Below are positions 1 through 8,328 of a stretch of DNA of 64,000 bases, in pieces (the first letter of the stretch is position 1; each line of letters begins with the position of its first letter). This DNA comes from G963556115 sp963677015. GTDB taxonomy: Bacteria > Planctomycetota > SZUA-567. A program made the position numbers and the translations under genes. The notes beneath the pieces were generated by a model. The model did not search any database, was not told the origin of the DNA, and saw only the letters and a list, made by a program, of their open reading frames with translations. The DNA is taken from contig OY781533.1 in assembly GCA_963677015.1 (NCBI GenBank), forward strand, positions 2,170,001 to 2,234,000. Direction: 5' to 3'.

Positions 1-156
1 CTTCTTTGCAGCCTTATCAAGCCCCTTTTTACGAAGAATCATTTCAGCTTCTTCAACGTTACCCTCAGCGGTCACAAGTGCCTTTTTACAGTCACTCATA
101 CCCATACCGGTCAGTTCACGCAAATCCTTAATCATCTTGGCGGTAATTTCAGCCAT
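1..156 (-). CDS. tsf: Elongation factor Ts, N-terminal part (cut by window edge)
   Basis: Only the first 52 codons lie inside the window. The translation begins MAEITAKMIKDLRELTGMGM and contains the SDCKKAL segment, which is the UBA-like N-terminal domain of EF-Ts that binds EF-Tu and promotes GDP release. It follows rpsB on the same strand with a 68-bp gap, the usual rpsB-tsf order. The rest of the protein lies to the left of base 1. Confidence 0.95.
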   Translation of the reverse strand, partial: MAEITAKMIKDLRELTGMGMSDCKKALVTAEGNVEEAEMILRKKGLDKAAKK

Positions 157-224
157 GGTATCATCCTTTATATCAATTAGTTAACAAACAGCATAAATTT
201 TGATGCAGATCCTTAAATACCAGA

Positions 225-1022
225 TCACGCATCATCAGGCATAGTGAAAGCACCCATCTTTGAAAGATTGGAAGGTACATCCATGCCCTTATCTTCTGGT
301 TTATCAGCAGCTCTGGCTTTGATTGCAGACTTACTTGAAGCCTTTTTAGCGCCTTCAATTATTGCTCCGCCTAAAGCGTTAAGAATAACCTGAATACTTC
401 TCTGTGAATCATCATTTGCAGGAATGATGAAATCAATTGGATCTGGATCACTATCAGTATCAACAATACCAACAAGTGGAATACCGAGCTTCATAGCTTC
501 AGCAACAGCGATATCTTCCTGAGTAGGATCAATAATCACAATCGCCCCTGGCATTTCCTTCATATCCCGAATACCTTCAAAGTTTCTGAAGATTTTCTTC
601 TTTTCTCTGGTCAGACTGGAAACCATCTTCTTTGAAAAATTATCAATAGCTCCAGACTTATCAAGAGCTTCAAGCTCTTCAAGACGTGTTACACGCTTAC
701 GCATTGTATCCATATTAGTAAGTGTACCACCCAGCCATCTATGTACAACAAAGTAGCTGTTTGCATCTGATGCTTCCTGACGCACAATATCAGCTGCCTG
801 TCTCTTAGTTCCAACAAAAAGGACCTTTTTACCACTTGCAGCAACCTTATTCAGGAATAGGCTGGCTCTAATAAGTCCCTTCAAAGTTTCACGCAGATCA
901 ATAACGTGTATACCACTCTTCTTTGAGTGAATATAAGGTTTCATCTTTGGATTCCAGCGTGAAGATTTACTTCCGAAATGTACTCCTGCCTCAACAAGCT
1001 CTTTAAGAGTAATGTCTGCCAT
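225..1022 (-). CDS. rpsB: 30S ribosomal protein S2
   Basis: A 265-residue protein matching S2 along its length. It has the N-terminal LKELVEAGVHFG motif, the VLFVGTKRQAADIV and HRWLGGTLTN segments, and the P-AIVIIDPTQE and IPLVGIVDTDSDP core. S2 sits on the back of the 30S subunit and helps recruit S1 and mRNA. The last 40 residues are a charged, lysine/alanine-rich tail beyond the usual fold. An AGGAGAT ribosome binding site lies just before the ATG. A sigma70-type promoter is about 140 bp upstream, leaving a long leader, and tsf follows directly. Confidence 0.97.
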   Translation of the reverse strand: MADITLKELVEAGVHFGSKSSRWNPKMKPYIHSKKSGIHVIDLRETLKGLIRASLFLNKVAASGKKVLFVGTKRQAADIVRQEASDANSYFVVHRWLGGTLTNMDTMRKRVTRLEELEALDKSGAIDNFSKKMVSSLTREKKKIFRNFEGIRDMKEMPGAIVIIDPTQEDIAVAEAMKLGIPLVGIVDTDSDPDPIDFIIPANDDSQRSIQVILNALGGAIIEGAKKASSKSAIKARAADKPEDKGMDVPSNLSKMGAFTMPDDA

Positions 1023-1163
1023 TTTATCTCCTATGACATTGTTTCAGCCTGTACCTGCAGTGCTTGGCGTTAAAGCACACCAAAACAGAATACAGACAAC
1101 AAAAAATAAAAAAAAGTGTAACAAAAATAATAATCAGACCCGTCATAGGCCTGACCTGTACCT

Positions 1164-1191
1164 AATATAACTATAACTCCTGTCAAGTCAA
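1164..1191 (-). promoter_or_regulatory. Predicted sigma70 promoter of rpsB-tsf
   Basis: Reading the minus strand, TTGACT (1186-1191) is followed after 16 bp by TATATT (1164-1169). The implied 5' leader of rpsB is about 135 nt, long enough for S2 autoregulation, but no known S2 leader fold was recognised by eye. The divergent STAS gene begins 180 bp to the right. Confidence 0.6.
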
Positions 1192-1370
1192 GTACTATAA
1201 CATAATTTTATTTAATTTTGAACAATATTAATATTATTCAGTATCAATGAGGGCACCTAAAAGTTTTTGCTTGATTTTCTCTGGTTTTGTAATAATAATT
1301 AAGTCATGTTGAGTTACCATCCAGAACTCTGATTTATTTTCCTCACGTTATGGACTCAGGAGCAAAAATA

Positions 1371-1658
1371 ATGAAAAAAGTCGTACTTGCGGTTGGAGAA
1401 AAATACCAGAGTATCACCGGCAATTCAGCTCAGGATTTTATCAATGATCTGCTGGCACTTGAAAAGTCACCTTACGATGAAATAATTCTCGACTTTAAAA
1501 ATACAGACAGCATAAGCTCAATGGCTATGGGGTCGCTCTATTCAACATATCAGACCCTCTCCGGCCAGAACCGCAGCATTAAAATAGTCAACCCTTCCAA
1601 TAATGTTTCACGCCTGTTTAAACTGATCAATATGGGCGAGATTATTGATGACGAGTAG
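1371..1658 (+). CDS. STAS-domain protein (anti-sigma-factor-antagonist-like)
   Basis: A 95-residue single STAS domain. The pattern is that of SpoIIAA/RsbV proteins: an N-terminal beta strand (KKVVLAVGEKY), the central ILDFKNTDSISSMAMGSL segment where the regulatory serine sits in this family, and a C-terminal IKIVNPSNNVSRLFKL helix region. Such proteins bind an anti-sigma kinase or act as a scaffold, controlled by serine phosphorylation. The start at 1371 is chosen because AGGAG precedes it at good spacing; an in-frame ATG at 1350 lacks one. The receiver-like gene at 1705 follows after 46 bp, so the two probably form a signalling operon. No anti-sigma kinase or phosphatase is next to them. 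Confidence 0.75.
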   Translation: MKKVVLAVGEKYQSITGNSAQDFINDLLALEKSPYDEIILDFKNTDSISSMAMGSLYSTYQTLSGQNRSIKIVNPSNNVSRLFKLINMGEIIDDE

Positions 1659-1704
1659 ACCCCGCAGCGGCCTTTTGCATGATAATAATTAATAAAGGAC
1701 AGTT

Positions 1705-3174
1705 TTGGAAAGTTATAATATAAATCCTAGTAAAGAGCAGACCGATATACTGGATAAACGTATTCTTATCGTCGACTCGGATATCCAGTCCAGAAATCTT
1801 CTGGCACTGGTGCTGCGTAAGCTTGGCGCTACCGTAGAAGAAATTGGCAACGGTAAAGAAGCCTATGAACTGCTGCAGGATAAAACCTACAGGAAAAAAG
1901 ATGAGATCAATCTCATGATCATGGGGATTGACATGCCGCAAATGGACGGCATCAACCTGTTGCGTATGATCAGAGATCATAATTTGCTCAAAGAACTCCC
2001 GATTTTTGTTATGCACTATAGTAATGAAGACAAAGAACTTCATGAATGCCGTTGCCTCGGTATTTCCGACAATATTCCCAAGCCGATTAATGTGGTGGAT
2101 GCGGTATCAGCTATTGCCAATACCTTCGCCCGACTGAAAAAAGCTAAAAAAGAAGATCAGCCGGCACCGCCGGCAAGTACTACCGAGTATACCGAGAGCG
2201 GCTTTCCGATTGAATATCAGAATATCGCAACCCGCGAAACCTATCCTCTTAAAACCTCATTTTATCGCTGCCCATTCTGCGATCAGACCTTTACCGCTCC
2301 AAAGATTAAAGAGAAGTCACTCGATCCCGATCCGACAGATCAACTTCTTATTGGCCTGTACAGTCCCGGAACTGCAGATTTTGAACATGTTGTCCCGTTT
2401 CTGATCGAGGTTATCTGCTGCCCAAGCTGTCTCTGGACCGCAGACAGAGAAGGTTTTCTGCGAATCTGGAATCGGGATTCCGCAAAAATACATGAAATTA
2501 TCAAGGTCCCCAAGAACCGCTGGGAATTTCCTGCTTTCAACCTGACACCCAAATTAAAGAATGATTTCACCTTATTTCTGCGCAAGCGTATGGAATATGT
2601 CCATAAAATCAGTGATCTTGGCGAAGCCCTGTTCACCATTTCAAAGATTGACCGTAAATTCCCGCGCAGTTTTGCAGATGCTCAACTCAGCATTGATCTG
2701 GCATTATTCTGCAATGAATTTGTAATCAAAAATTCAGACACCAAAACTCGCTCAATACTGCGCCACAAAAGTGCCGAATACTACATAAAGAAACAGCACA
2801 TAGCCAGCATGATGATAGAAAGAGTCAGAAAAAAAGAGGATAAGAAAAATCTGCTCGCCAGCAGAATTGAAGCGATTATAAAAGCTATGGAGCTTATGCT
2901 GCAGGTTGATGAGATTGATCTGCCGACACTTCAGAACCGCTGTAAGTTTTTGCGACAAAAATATTTCCTTGCTCATATGCTCAGCAATATCCTGCGCAAT
3001 CCAGATCAGAAACTGCGTATTATTCAGCATAGGGATAATGCACTGCAGACTCTTAATGAGATGCTGGCCAATGCGGTAGCAAATAAGAATACAATTGAAG
3101 CACGAATAATTAATAAAGAACTGGATGCCATAGTCAATCATATAAATATGTCGAGTATGAACTTCCCCGGCTAA
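1705..3174 (+). CDS. Degenerate receiver domain fused to a DUF2225-like zinc domain
   Basis: 489 residues from a TTG start preceded by AAAGGA. Residues about 18-145 have the response-regulator receiver fold (ILIVDSD, MPQMDG, IPKP with K126). At the phospho-acceptor position the motif reads IMGIDMP, so the aspartate is replaced by Gly74, and the paired acidic site is D24-S25 rather than D-D. Residues about 175-250 resemble DUF2225: a FYRCPFC knuckle, then about 55 residues later CCPSCLW, consistent with one bound zinc. The remaining 230 residues are helical and charged without a recognised domain. It probably acts by protein contacts rather than phosphorylation, perhaps with the STAS protein upstream. 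Its function is unknown. Confidence 0.7.
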   Translation: MESYNINPSKEQTDILDKRILIVDSDIQSRNLLALVLRKLGATVEEIGNGKEAYELLQDKTYRKKDEINLMIMGIDMPQMDGINLLRMIRDHNLLKELPIFVMHYSNEDKELHECRCLGISDNIPKPINVVDAVSAIANTFARLKKAKKEDQPAPPASTTEYTESGFPIEYQNIATRETYPLKTSFYRCPFCDQTFTAPKIKEKSLDPDPTDQLLIGLYSPGTADFEHVVPFLIEVICCPSCLWTADREGFLRIWNRDSAKIHEIIKVPKNRWEFPAFNLTPKLKNDFTLFLRKRMEYVHKISDLGEALFTISKIDRKFPRSFADAQLSIDLALFCNEFVIKNSDTKTRSILRHKSAEYYIKKQHIASMMIERVRKKEDKKNLLASRIEAIIKAMELMLQVDEIDLPTLQNRCKFLRQKYFLAHMLSNILRNPDQKLRIIQHRDNALQTLNEMLANAVANKNTIEARIINKELDAIVNHINMSSMNFPG

Positions 3175-3241
3175 TGTTTTTTCCTGCTCCGTCAAATAGT
3201 GGCCACCTGTATAAAACTATTCACGCCTCTGCCGGCAGATA

Positions 3242-4621
3242 TTATTTTCCGGCAGCTTTCTCCGCGTACTCGCAGGCTTCACGCATATAATGTACCGCCT
3301 CAAGAATCATATCCAGCTCCTCAAATCCATAGCTAAGCCGCAACTGCCTGCGCCCCAGTTCAACATTATCGCCATCTGGATTCTGACAGATTTCACCTGG
3401 AATATAAACAACGATTGGATTTTTCCACCCATCCATATCACAAAGGTCATACATGGCGATACCGGTGGTACGCGTCAGATACTTATAAAAATCAGAACCC
3501 TCATCTGTGTAGATATCACTAAAGGTGAGATAGAAATAGAAGCCGCACTCACCTCCCGACAAAACCGACAGCCAGGGAGAGAGCTCCTCTTCAATTACAG
3601 TTCGTATCGCCTCTGCCTTTTTCCTGTATGCCATATTTACAGTCTGAATCTGCTTATCTACAACATTATCCAGCATCCAGGCAGTGACTTCCTGCATAAT
3701 CAGGGAATTAGAAAAACCAATATCCGCTGTCTTCTGTACAATGGCGCTTATTACTGGTGAATCCTCGCCCATGAGATACCCGATACGCAATGCCGGAGCC
3801 AGTATCTTTGAAAAAGTACCAATCTCAAAAACCGGTATTTCGTAGCTTTGATGAAGAACAGATCTGATCTCAGGGCAATGCGCACCGTGATTCAAAGAAT
3901 CATAGGCGCAATCCAGAAACAACGGTATCTTCCTGCCAAGTTTTGCTGAAAGATTCTCCGCCACCCTGACAATCCCAAGTCTATCCTTATATGGTATTAC
4001 ATTACCACTAGGATTATTTACCGTAATGATATACAGAAACTCCAGACGCTCCAGATCCTCCGGCGACATTTTTTCCAGAAACTTCTCCAGGACCTCTGGA
4101 CGAAGCCCGGCGGAGCCTTCCTCTACTGTTCGGATATCAAATCCCTTGCGTTTTAAGGTCTCACAATAAATATAATAATAAGGATCAGCGGTAACAACTA
4201 TACCCGGACAGAAAATATCTCCTAAGGCATCCAGAATTGATGTCGCGCCATTGGCTCCAATAACAAGCCGCAACTCTTGCAGGCGCTCCAATGCAAGACC
4301 AGGATCACGTCTGGTAAGAAATCGTCGAACCGCATTGATCAGGTTAGCCGAGCCTTCAGGACCACCATAATTAAGCGGCATGCGGTGTTCGTGAGGATGA
4401 GTACAGACAAAACGTACAGCCTCCATTACTCCGGCACTCGGTATCGTCTCTTCATTTACATAACCGACTCCAAGATTTATATCAACCCCATCACGGAAAA
4501 ATGCCGCAAACTCACTGGTCAGTCTGGCAACAGGTGACGGTACAAGCGACCGCTTAGCAAATCCCGATAATCTAACATCCTCAGTATTATCCTGCATGGC
4601 AACCCCACATTCTTTACTCAT
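3242..4621 (-). CDS. PLP-dependent aminotransferase, class I/II
   Basis: About 459 residues with fold-type I aminotransferase signatures. These are NNPSG (about residue 203), the aspartate and tyrosine that contact PLP (LDCAYDSL, near 238-241), the Schiff-base lysine in GTFSKILAPALRIGY (K near 273) and the substrate arginine of that motif. The GTFSK-(I)-LAPALRIGY form is typical of the 2-aminoadipate/LysN and valine-pyruvate aminotransferase side of the family, but the substrate cannot be read from sequence. It is a single gene. Upstream lies a 30-bp perfect palindrome. The start is uncertain: ATG 4621 lacks a clear ribosome binding site, and ATG 4597 follows a GGGGT. Confidence 0.85.
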   Translation of the reverse strand: MSKECGVAMQDNTEDVRLSGFAKRSLVPSPVARLTSEFAAFFRDGVDINLGVGYVNEETIPSAGVMEAVRFVCTHPHEHRMPLNYGGPEGSANLINAVRRFLTRRDPGLALERLQELRLVIGANGATSILDALGDIFCPGIVVTADPYYYIYCETLKRKGFDIRTVEEGSAGLRPEVLEKFLEKMSPEDLERLEFLYIITVNNPSGNVIPYKDRLGIVRVAENLSAKLGRKIPLFLDCAYDSLNHGAHCPEIRSVLHQSYEIPVFEIGTFSKILAPALRIGYLMGEDSPVISAIVQKTADIGFSNSLIMQEVTAWMLDNVVDKQIQTVNMAYRKKAEAIRTVIEEELSPWLSVLSGGECGFYFYLTFSDIYTDEGSDFYKYLTRTTGIAMYDLCDMDGWKNPIVVYIPGEICQNPDGDNVELGRRQLRLSYGFEELDMILEAVHYMREACEYAEKAAGK

Positions 4622-4655
4622 CAATACCGAAATATCTTAATGATATTCTAACAAT

Positions 4656-4685
4656 TTATAACTTATGATATATCATAAGTTATAA
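4656..4685. repeat. Perfect 30-bp palindrome upstream of the aminotransferase
   Basis: Each half reads TATAACTTATGATA or its exact complement, with one further matching base on each side and no central spacer. It lies 35-64 bp before the aminotransferase start and about 70 bp before the promoter of the divergent LacI-family gene. It is AT-rich with no U-tract, so it looks more like an operator or cruciform-forming dyad than a terminator. Confidence 0.75.
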
Positions 4686-4750
4686 TAATCTACAGGTCAA
4701 TAGCGAATAAGCCGTAAACCGAAACCTAAGGTAATTTTTTAAAAATCAAA

Positions 4751-4778
4751 TTGACTAATCGCCTAAATAAAGTATATT
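4751..4778 (+). promoter_or_regulatory. Predicted sigma70 promoter of the LacI-family gene
   Basis: TTGACT at 4751-4756 and TATATT at 4773-4778 are separated by 16 bp. The expected transcription start falls at about 4785, inside the palindromic operator described separately. Confidence 0.65.
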
Positions 4779-4784
4779 TACCTG

Positions 4785-4800
4785 TTGAACACGCGTTCAA
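4785..4800. promoter_or_regulatory. LacI-type operator overlapping the transcription start
   Basis: The 16-bp dyad TTGAACACGCGTTCAA has perfect 6-bp arms and a CG step at the centre, the usual architecture of LacI/GalR-family sites. It lies 6 bp after the -10 box and 21 bp before the start codon of a LacI-family gene, which implies negative autoregulation. Confidence 0.65.
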
Positions 4801-4821
4801 ATTTTTGGAGATTTCACGATA

Positions 4822-5859
4822 ATGAAAATTAACAGCACTGAGGTCGCTAAAAAAGCCGGGGTCTCACGAAGTACCGTTTCCCGAGTCATCAACAACAATC
4901 CGAATGTTATAGAAAGCACCCGTAAACGTGTATTAAAAGTTATTGAAGAATTGAATTACACACCCAATACCAATGCCCAGACACTAGCCGGTAAAAAAAG
5001 CAGTGTGATTGGATTATTTATTGTCGAAACCAACTACAACAACGCTCTTGATGCTTCACTGCTGGAGTACTTTATGAACTTTGTTTCAAAGCTCAGTGAA
5101 GAGGTCTTCCGAAACAAACACCAGCTGCTGCTGGATGTTGTATACGATCAGGAGAGTGAGATACGGGTCAAAAGCCTATTCCAGAACGGCAATATCTCCA
5201 GCGGCATATTTATCGGTTCACCGATGCATAACAAATTTATTGATTATTTTATCACCAGCGATAATAAAATAGCCCTTATAGATTACTCTACTGATTCCAG
5301 CCTTTTGAGACCGAATGTCAGCCTGATAAATACCGACGATCTCAACGCGGCCATCGAAATTACCACCGAACTGCTAGAGAGCGGATCCAAGCGAATTCTG
5401 CACATAGCCGGTAATCTTGAAAAACTTACCGCAGCCCAGCGCCTTGAAGGCTACAAACAAGCGCTGCTTAAATCAAGAATTCCTCTTTCTGAAGAATTAA
5501 TTTATAAAGGTAATTTTACCGAGAAATCCGGCTATGACGCAATAATAAACACCATCAATAAAGGTATTAAATTTGATTCTATTTTTGCCGCCAATGATCT
5601 CATGGCTCGAGGAGCGAAAGCGGCACTGGATGACAGTAGAATCACCGGTATCCCTATCTGGGGCTATGATAATCTGCAGGGAAGTGTCCCTCTGGGAATA
5701 ATGACCGCAGACCCCTGTCTCAAGGACAGCGCGATAAAAGCCGTACGAAGCATACTAAACCCAACGGGGGAAAAGAAGCAGATACAGTACACGCAGGCTC
5801 GTCTGGTAAAAAATATGCATGACTACCTCAGCCGGTATGAGCCCTGCCACCACGACTGA
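4822..5859 (+). CDS. LacI/GalR-family transcriptional regulator
   Basis: 345 residues. Residues 3-50 are the LacI helix-turn-helix (STEVAKKAGVSRSTVSRVINN) followed by the hinge (NYTPNTNAQTLAGKKS). Residues about 60-330 form the periplasmic-binding-protein-like effector domain, with the family segments VIGLFIVE, RILHIAG, QRLEGYKQAL and FDSIFAANDLMARGA. It likely represses genes for uptake or use of a sugar-like ligand. No sugar-utilisation genes adjoin it, so only self-repression is suggested locally, through the dyad over its own promoter. The neighbouring ABC genes are convergent and need not be targets. Confidence 0.9.
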   Translation: MKINSTEVAKKAGVSRSTVSRVINNNPNVIESTRKRVLKVIEELNYTPNTNAQTLAGKKSSVIGLFIVETNYNNALDASLLEYFMNFVSKLSEEVFRNKHQLLLDVVYDQESEIRVKSLFQNGNISSGIFIGSPMHNKFIDYFITSDNKIALIDYSTDSSLLRPNVSLINTDDLNAAIEITTELLESGSKRILHIAGNLEKLTAAQRLEGYKQALLKSRIPLSEELIYKGNFTEKSGYDAIINTINKGIKFDSIFAANDLMARGAKAALDDSRITGIPIWGYDNLQGSVPLGIMTADPCLKDSAIKAVRSILNPTGEKKQIQYTQARLVKNMHDYLSRYEPCHHD

Positions 5860-5912
5860 TTTACTGTCCCGAGCCACACCCAACAGGCATGAGATTAAAA
5901 CCATAATTCATA

Positions 5913-6620
5913 TTACACCGGCGGATCAAACTCAGCAGACACCAGCACCCCATCAAGAAGCCTATATGCATGATCGGCAAGATCGGCAAGCTGCTTATCA
6001 TGGGTGACAATAACCATTGCCGCGCCCTGCTTTTTTACGACTTCAAAAAGCAGCCCCATCACTTCGCTTCCACTCTGCGGATCGAGATTTCCAGTTGGCT
6101 CATCACATAACAGGATTGCCGGCTCGGTGAATAACGCTCTAGCAATTGCCACCCGCTGCTGCTCACCACCGGATAATTTGGCCGGTTTGTGCCGGAGTCT
6201 GTCTTGCAGTCCTACCTGCTCAAGCAGTTCCAGAGCAAATTTTTTACCCCGGTTTTTACGCGCAAAATTCCCCGCAATCAGCACATTGTCCAGAGCGTTC
6301 AGATCAGAAAAAAGATGATACTGCTGGAAAACAAAACCTATCTCCTGACCTCTGATTCTGGTTTTGGCAGCATCACCCAAGCGACCGATATCAATATTAT
6401 TCAGAAAAATACTGCCGGAAGTCGGAGTATCCAGTAAACCGATGGTATTAAGCAAAGTACTTTTACCGGTTCCGCTCCTGCCGATTATCGCGATGCTCTG
6501 CCCCGCAGCAACTTTGAAATCCAGGCCACAAAGTATATCCAGAGTTTTCTCGCCATCGTGAAAGCTCTTATACAGTTTTTCAATGCGTATGACGACATCA
6601 TCATTATCAAACAGATCCAT
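5913..6620 (-). CDS. ABC transporter ATP-binding protein, LolD/MacB type
   Basis: 235 residues with the complete ABC ATPase motif set: Walker A GRSGTGKS at residues 47-54, Q-loop (FVFQQYHLF), signature LSGGEQQRVAIARAL, Walker B with catalytic Glu (AILLCDEPTGNLD) and the switch histidine (IVTHD). The FQQYHLF and DEPTGNLD forms are typical of the LolD/MacB/FtsE class, which couples ATP hydrolysis to FtsX-fold permeases rather than to solute import. It starts 39 bp after the stop of the permease gene on the same strand and is probably its partner. Confidence 0.88.
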   Translation of the reverse strand: MDLFDNDDVVIRIEKLYKSFHDGEKTLDILCGLDFKVAAGQSIAIIGRSGTGKSTLLNTIGLLDTPTSGSIFLNNIDIGRLGDAAKTRIRGQEIGFVFQQYHLFSDLNALDNVLIAGNFARKNRGKKFALELLEQVGLQDRLRHKPAKLSGGEQQRVAIARALFTEPAILLCDEPTGNLDPQSGSEVMGLLFEVVKKQGAAMVIVTHDKQLADLADHAYRLLDGVLVSAEFDPPV

Positions 6621-6659
6621 ATTCTATCTCACTTTGAAAAAATTTTGCAAAATTAAGCA

Positions 6660-7916
6660 CTACTCCTCTTTTAGCGCCGTAACCGGTTCTCTGCAACCGG
6701 CTGATATCGCCGGATAAAGAGCGGAAATAAGAGAAATAAGCAACGCTGAACCGGCATAAACAGCCACCTTCCAGACATAAATAACCGGTGGGCTGGTATG
6801 GCCGAATAACTGCGGAGAATAAAAAGGCTGACCAGTAAGAAACTCCCAGATGTCACTGAGATTCAGACCTACAAGATACCCGGCACCGACCCCGACAACA
6901 ATTCCCATAAGCCCGATAAAGAGACCGACAAAGAGAAAAATTGCAATCGTATTCCCTCTTCTGGCACCCAGACAGCGCAGCAGACCTACATCTTTAACCC
7001 TTCGGCTGGCAAGTGTCGCTAACACCGCAAAAACACAGAAGCCAGATGATATATTCATAAAGAACAGCACCACCTCCATAAGCATATTTTCATATGCCAT
7101 ACCGTCATGAATAGACTTCCAGCGCCGCTGCCAGGTAGTGCTGTAAATTCCACGATAACTCAACCCGAGAGCCGGAACAACATTCTTTATAATCGGCACC
7201 TCAAGGTTATTCGCCTGCTGCGGATCATTGAGAAAAAATGAAAGCCCGGAAACACCGTGTATCTCCTGCTCCGCCGCGGTCATAAACAGCTTTCTGGCAT
7301 CAGCAAGCGAGATAAAAAAGCCATTGCGGTCTTTAAGCGGTGAACCGCTGCTGAATATACTGCTGACAAAAAAATTCCTGCTGATCAGTTTATCCGATCC
7401 CGGAGGAGAATAAGTGACGGTCATAGTATCACCGGCCTTCAGTCCTAAGCGTTCAGCCAGATTAATACCTACAAATGCCGGAGAATCACCATTTGGATTC
7501 GTTCCAGGCGCATACCACTGTGGATTATCCGTATCCAGCTTCAAATCCTGAAGATGCTCGGCAAGGGATGAGAACTGCATCTCTTTCTTAAGATCAATAC
7601 CATATGCAACTCCGGGCTCAGTAATAAGACCATGCTTCAAAAGAGCATAATCACGAATCAGAGGCGTAAAACCGCGGACCCCGTCCATATGGGGAACGGC
7701 AGAAAGTTTCTCTTCAGCTACCGGAGATCTGAAAGAAATTGCAACCTGTTCACCAAGGTTGCGTATACGCCGTTCCATATCAACAAGCATCCCGTCTGTA
7801 ACCCCTATGACAACAATTGATGCCATAAGTGTCAACCCGACAACCAGTACCGCTACATAATTTATAATTCTGGCATGAACGTATATCCATGCAAGTTTTA
7901 TCATATACATCAGCAT
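6660..7916 (-). CDS. ABC transporter permease, FtsX/LolC-E fold
   Basis: 418 residues with one N-terminal membrane segment (about 17-40), a large extracytoplasmic domain (about 45-270) and three C-terminal segments (about 285-310, 325-355, 380-405). This is the MacB/LolC layout. The cytoplasmic motif SRRVKDVGLLRCLGARRGNTI before the third segment is the coupling helix region of this family. With the ATPase downstream it could release lipoproteins to an outer membrane or power another extracytoplasmic process. Only one permease gene is present, so a homodimer is likely. The first residues (MLMYMIK) offer several possible starts. Confidence 0.82.
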   Translation of the reverse strand: MLMYMIKLAWIYVHARIINYVAVLVVGLTLMASIVVIGVTDGMLVDMERRIRNLGEQVAISFRSPVAEEKLSAVPHMDGVRGFTPLIRDYALLKHGLITEPGVAYGIDLKKEMQFSSLAEHLQDLKLDTDNPQWYAPGTNPNGDSPAFVGINLAERLGLKAGDTMTVTYSPPGSDKLISRNFFVSSIFSSGSPLKDRNGFFISLADARKLFMTAAEQEIHGVSGLSFFLNDPQQANNLEVPIIKNVVPALGLSYRGIYSTTWQRRWKSIHDGMAYENMLMEVVLFFMNISSGFCVFAVLATLASRRVKDVGLLRCLGARRGNTIAIFLFVGLFIGLMGIVVGVGAGYLVGLNLSDIWEFLTGQPFYSPQLFGHTSPPVIYVWKVAVYAGSALLISLISALYPAISAGCREPVTALKEE

Positions 7917-8179
7917 ACCTCAATAAGTTTGAATAAAACAGCTTCCAGTCATTGCGCAATAACTTTTTATTTTATGAATATACCGACACCGTACAAGTAG
8001 ACATTTAGTTTTAGTAAGATTATATCTGCTTATACGGGCTAGTTAATAATAGTGGCTTACAACTGCAGCATTCATATTAGTTTATTGAAAATATACTTTT
8101 GAAAATTTTAGGATTAAATTCTGAAATAACAGCGCAAAACAAATGTCGCAATTATCCCTATTAATTTTAGGATAAGCTT
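7917..8179. other. AT-rich intergenic region without recognised genes
   Basis: The sequence separates the divergent permease (minus) and the unknown gene at 8329 (plus). It must hold the permease promoter, but no strong hexamer pair stood out. Two copies of an ATTTTAGGAT-like word occur about 55 bp apart (near 8106 and 8163). No RNA gene was recognised. Confidence 0.4.
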
Positions 8180-8260
8180 ATGACCAAATTCAACAAAATC
8201 AAAAATTTCCTCTCAAATTGTGACAATACACGTAAAAAATTCTTGCTGATAAAACTATAA
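8180..8260 (+). CDS. Possible 26-codon small ORF upstream of the unknown gene
   Basis: ATG at 8180 is preceded by AGGA at 7-8 bp spacing and opens 26 codons ending in TAA. The product is strongly basic (Lys/Arg-rich, one Cys) with a hydrophobic end. It lies 68 bp before the next gene on the same strand, so it could be a leader peptide or simply chance. Nothing in it is recognisable. Confidence 0.2.
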   Translation: MTKFNKIKNFLSNCDNTRKKFLLIKL

Positions 8261-8328
8261 AGAATAAAATTAAAGTAGATATATCATTTATTACTTAGAT
8301 GAGAAAAAACTCGGTAAGGATCAACAGA

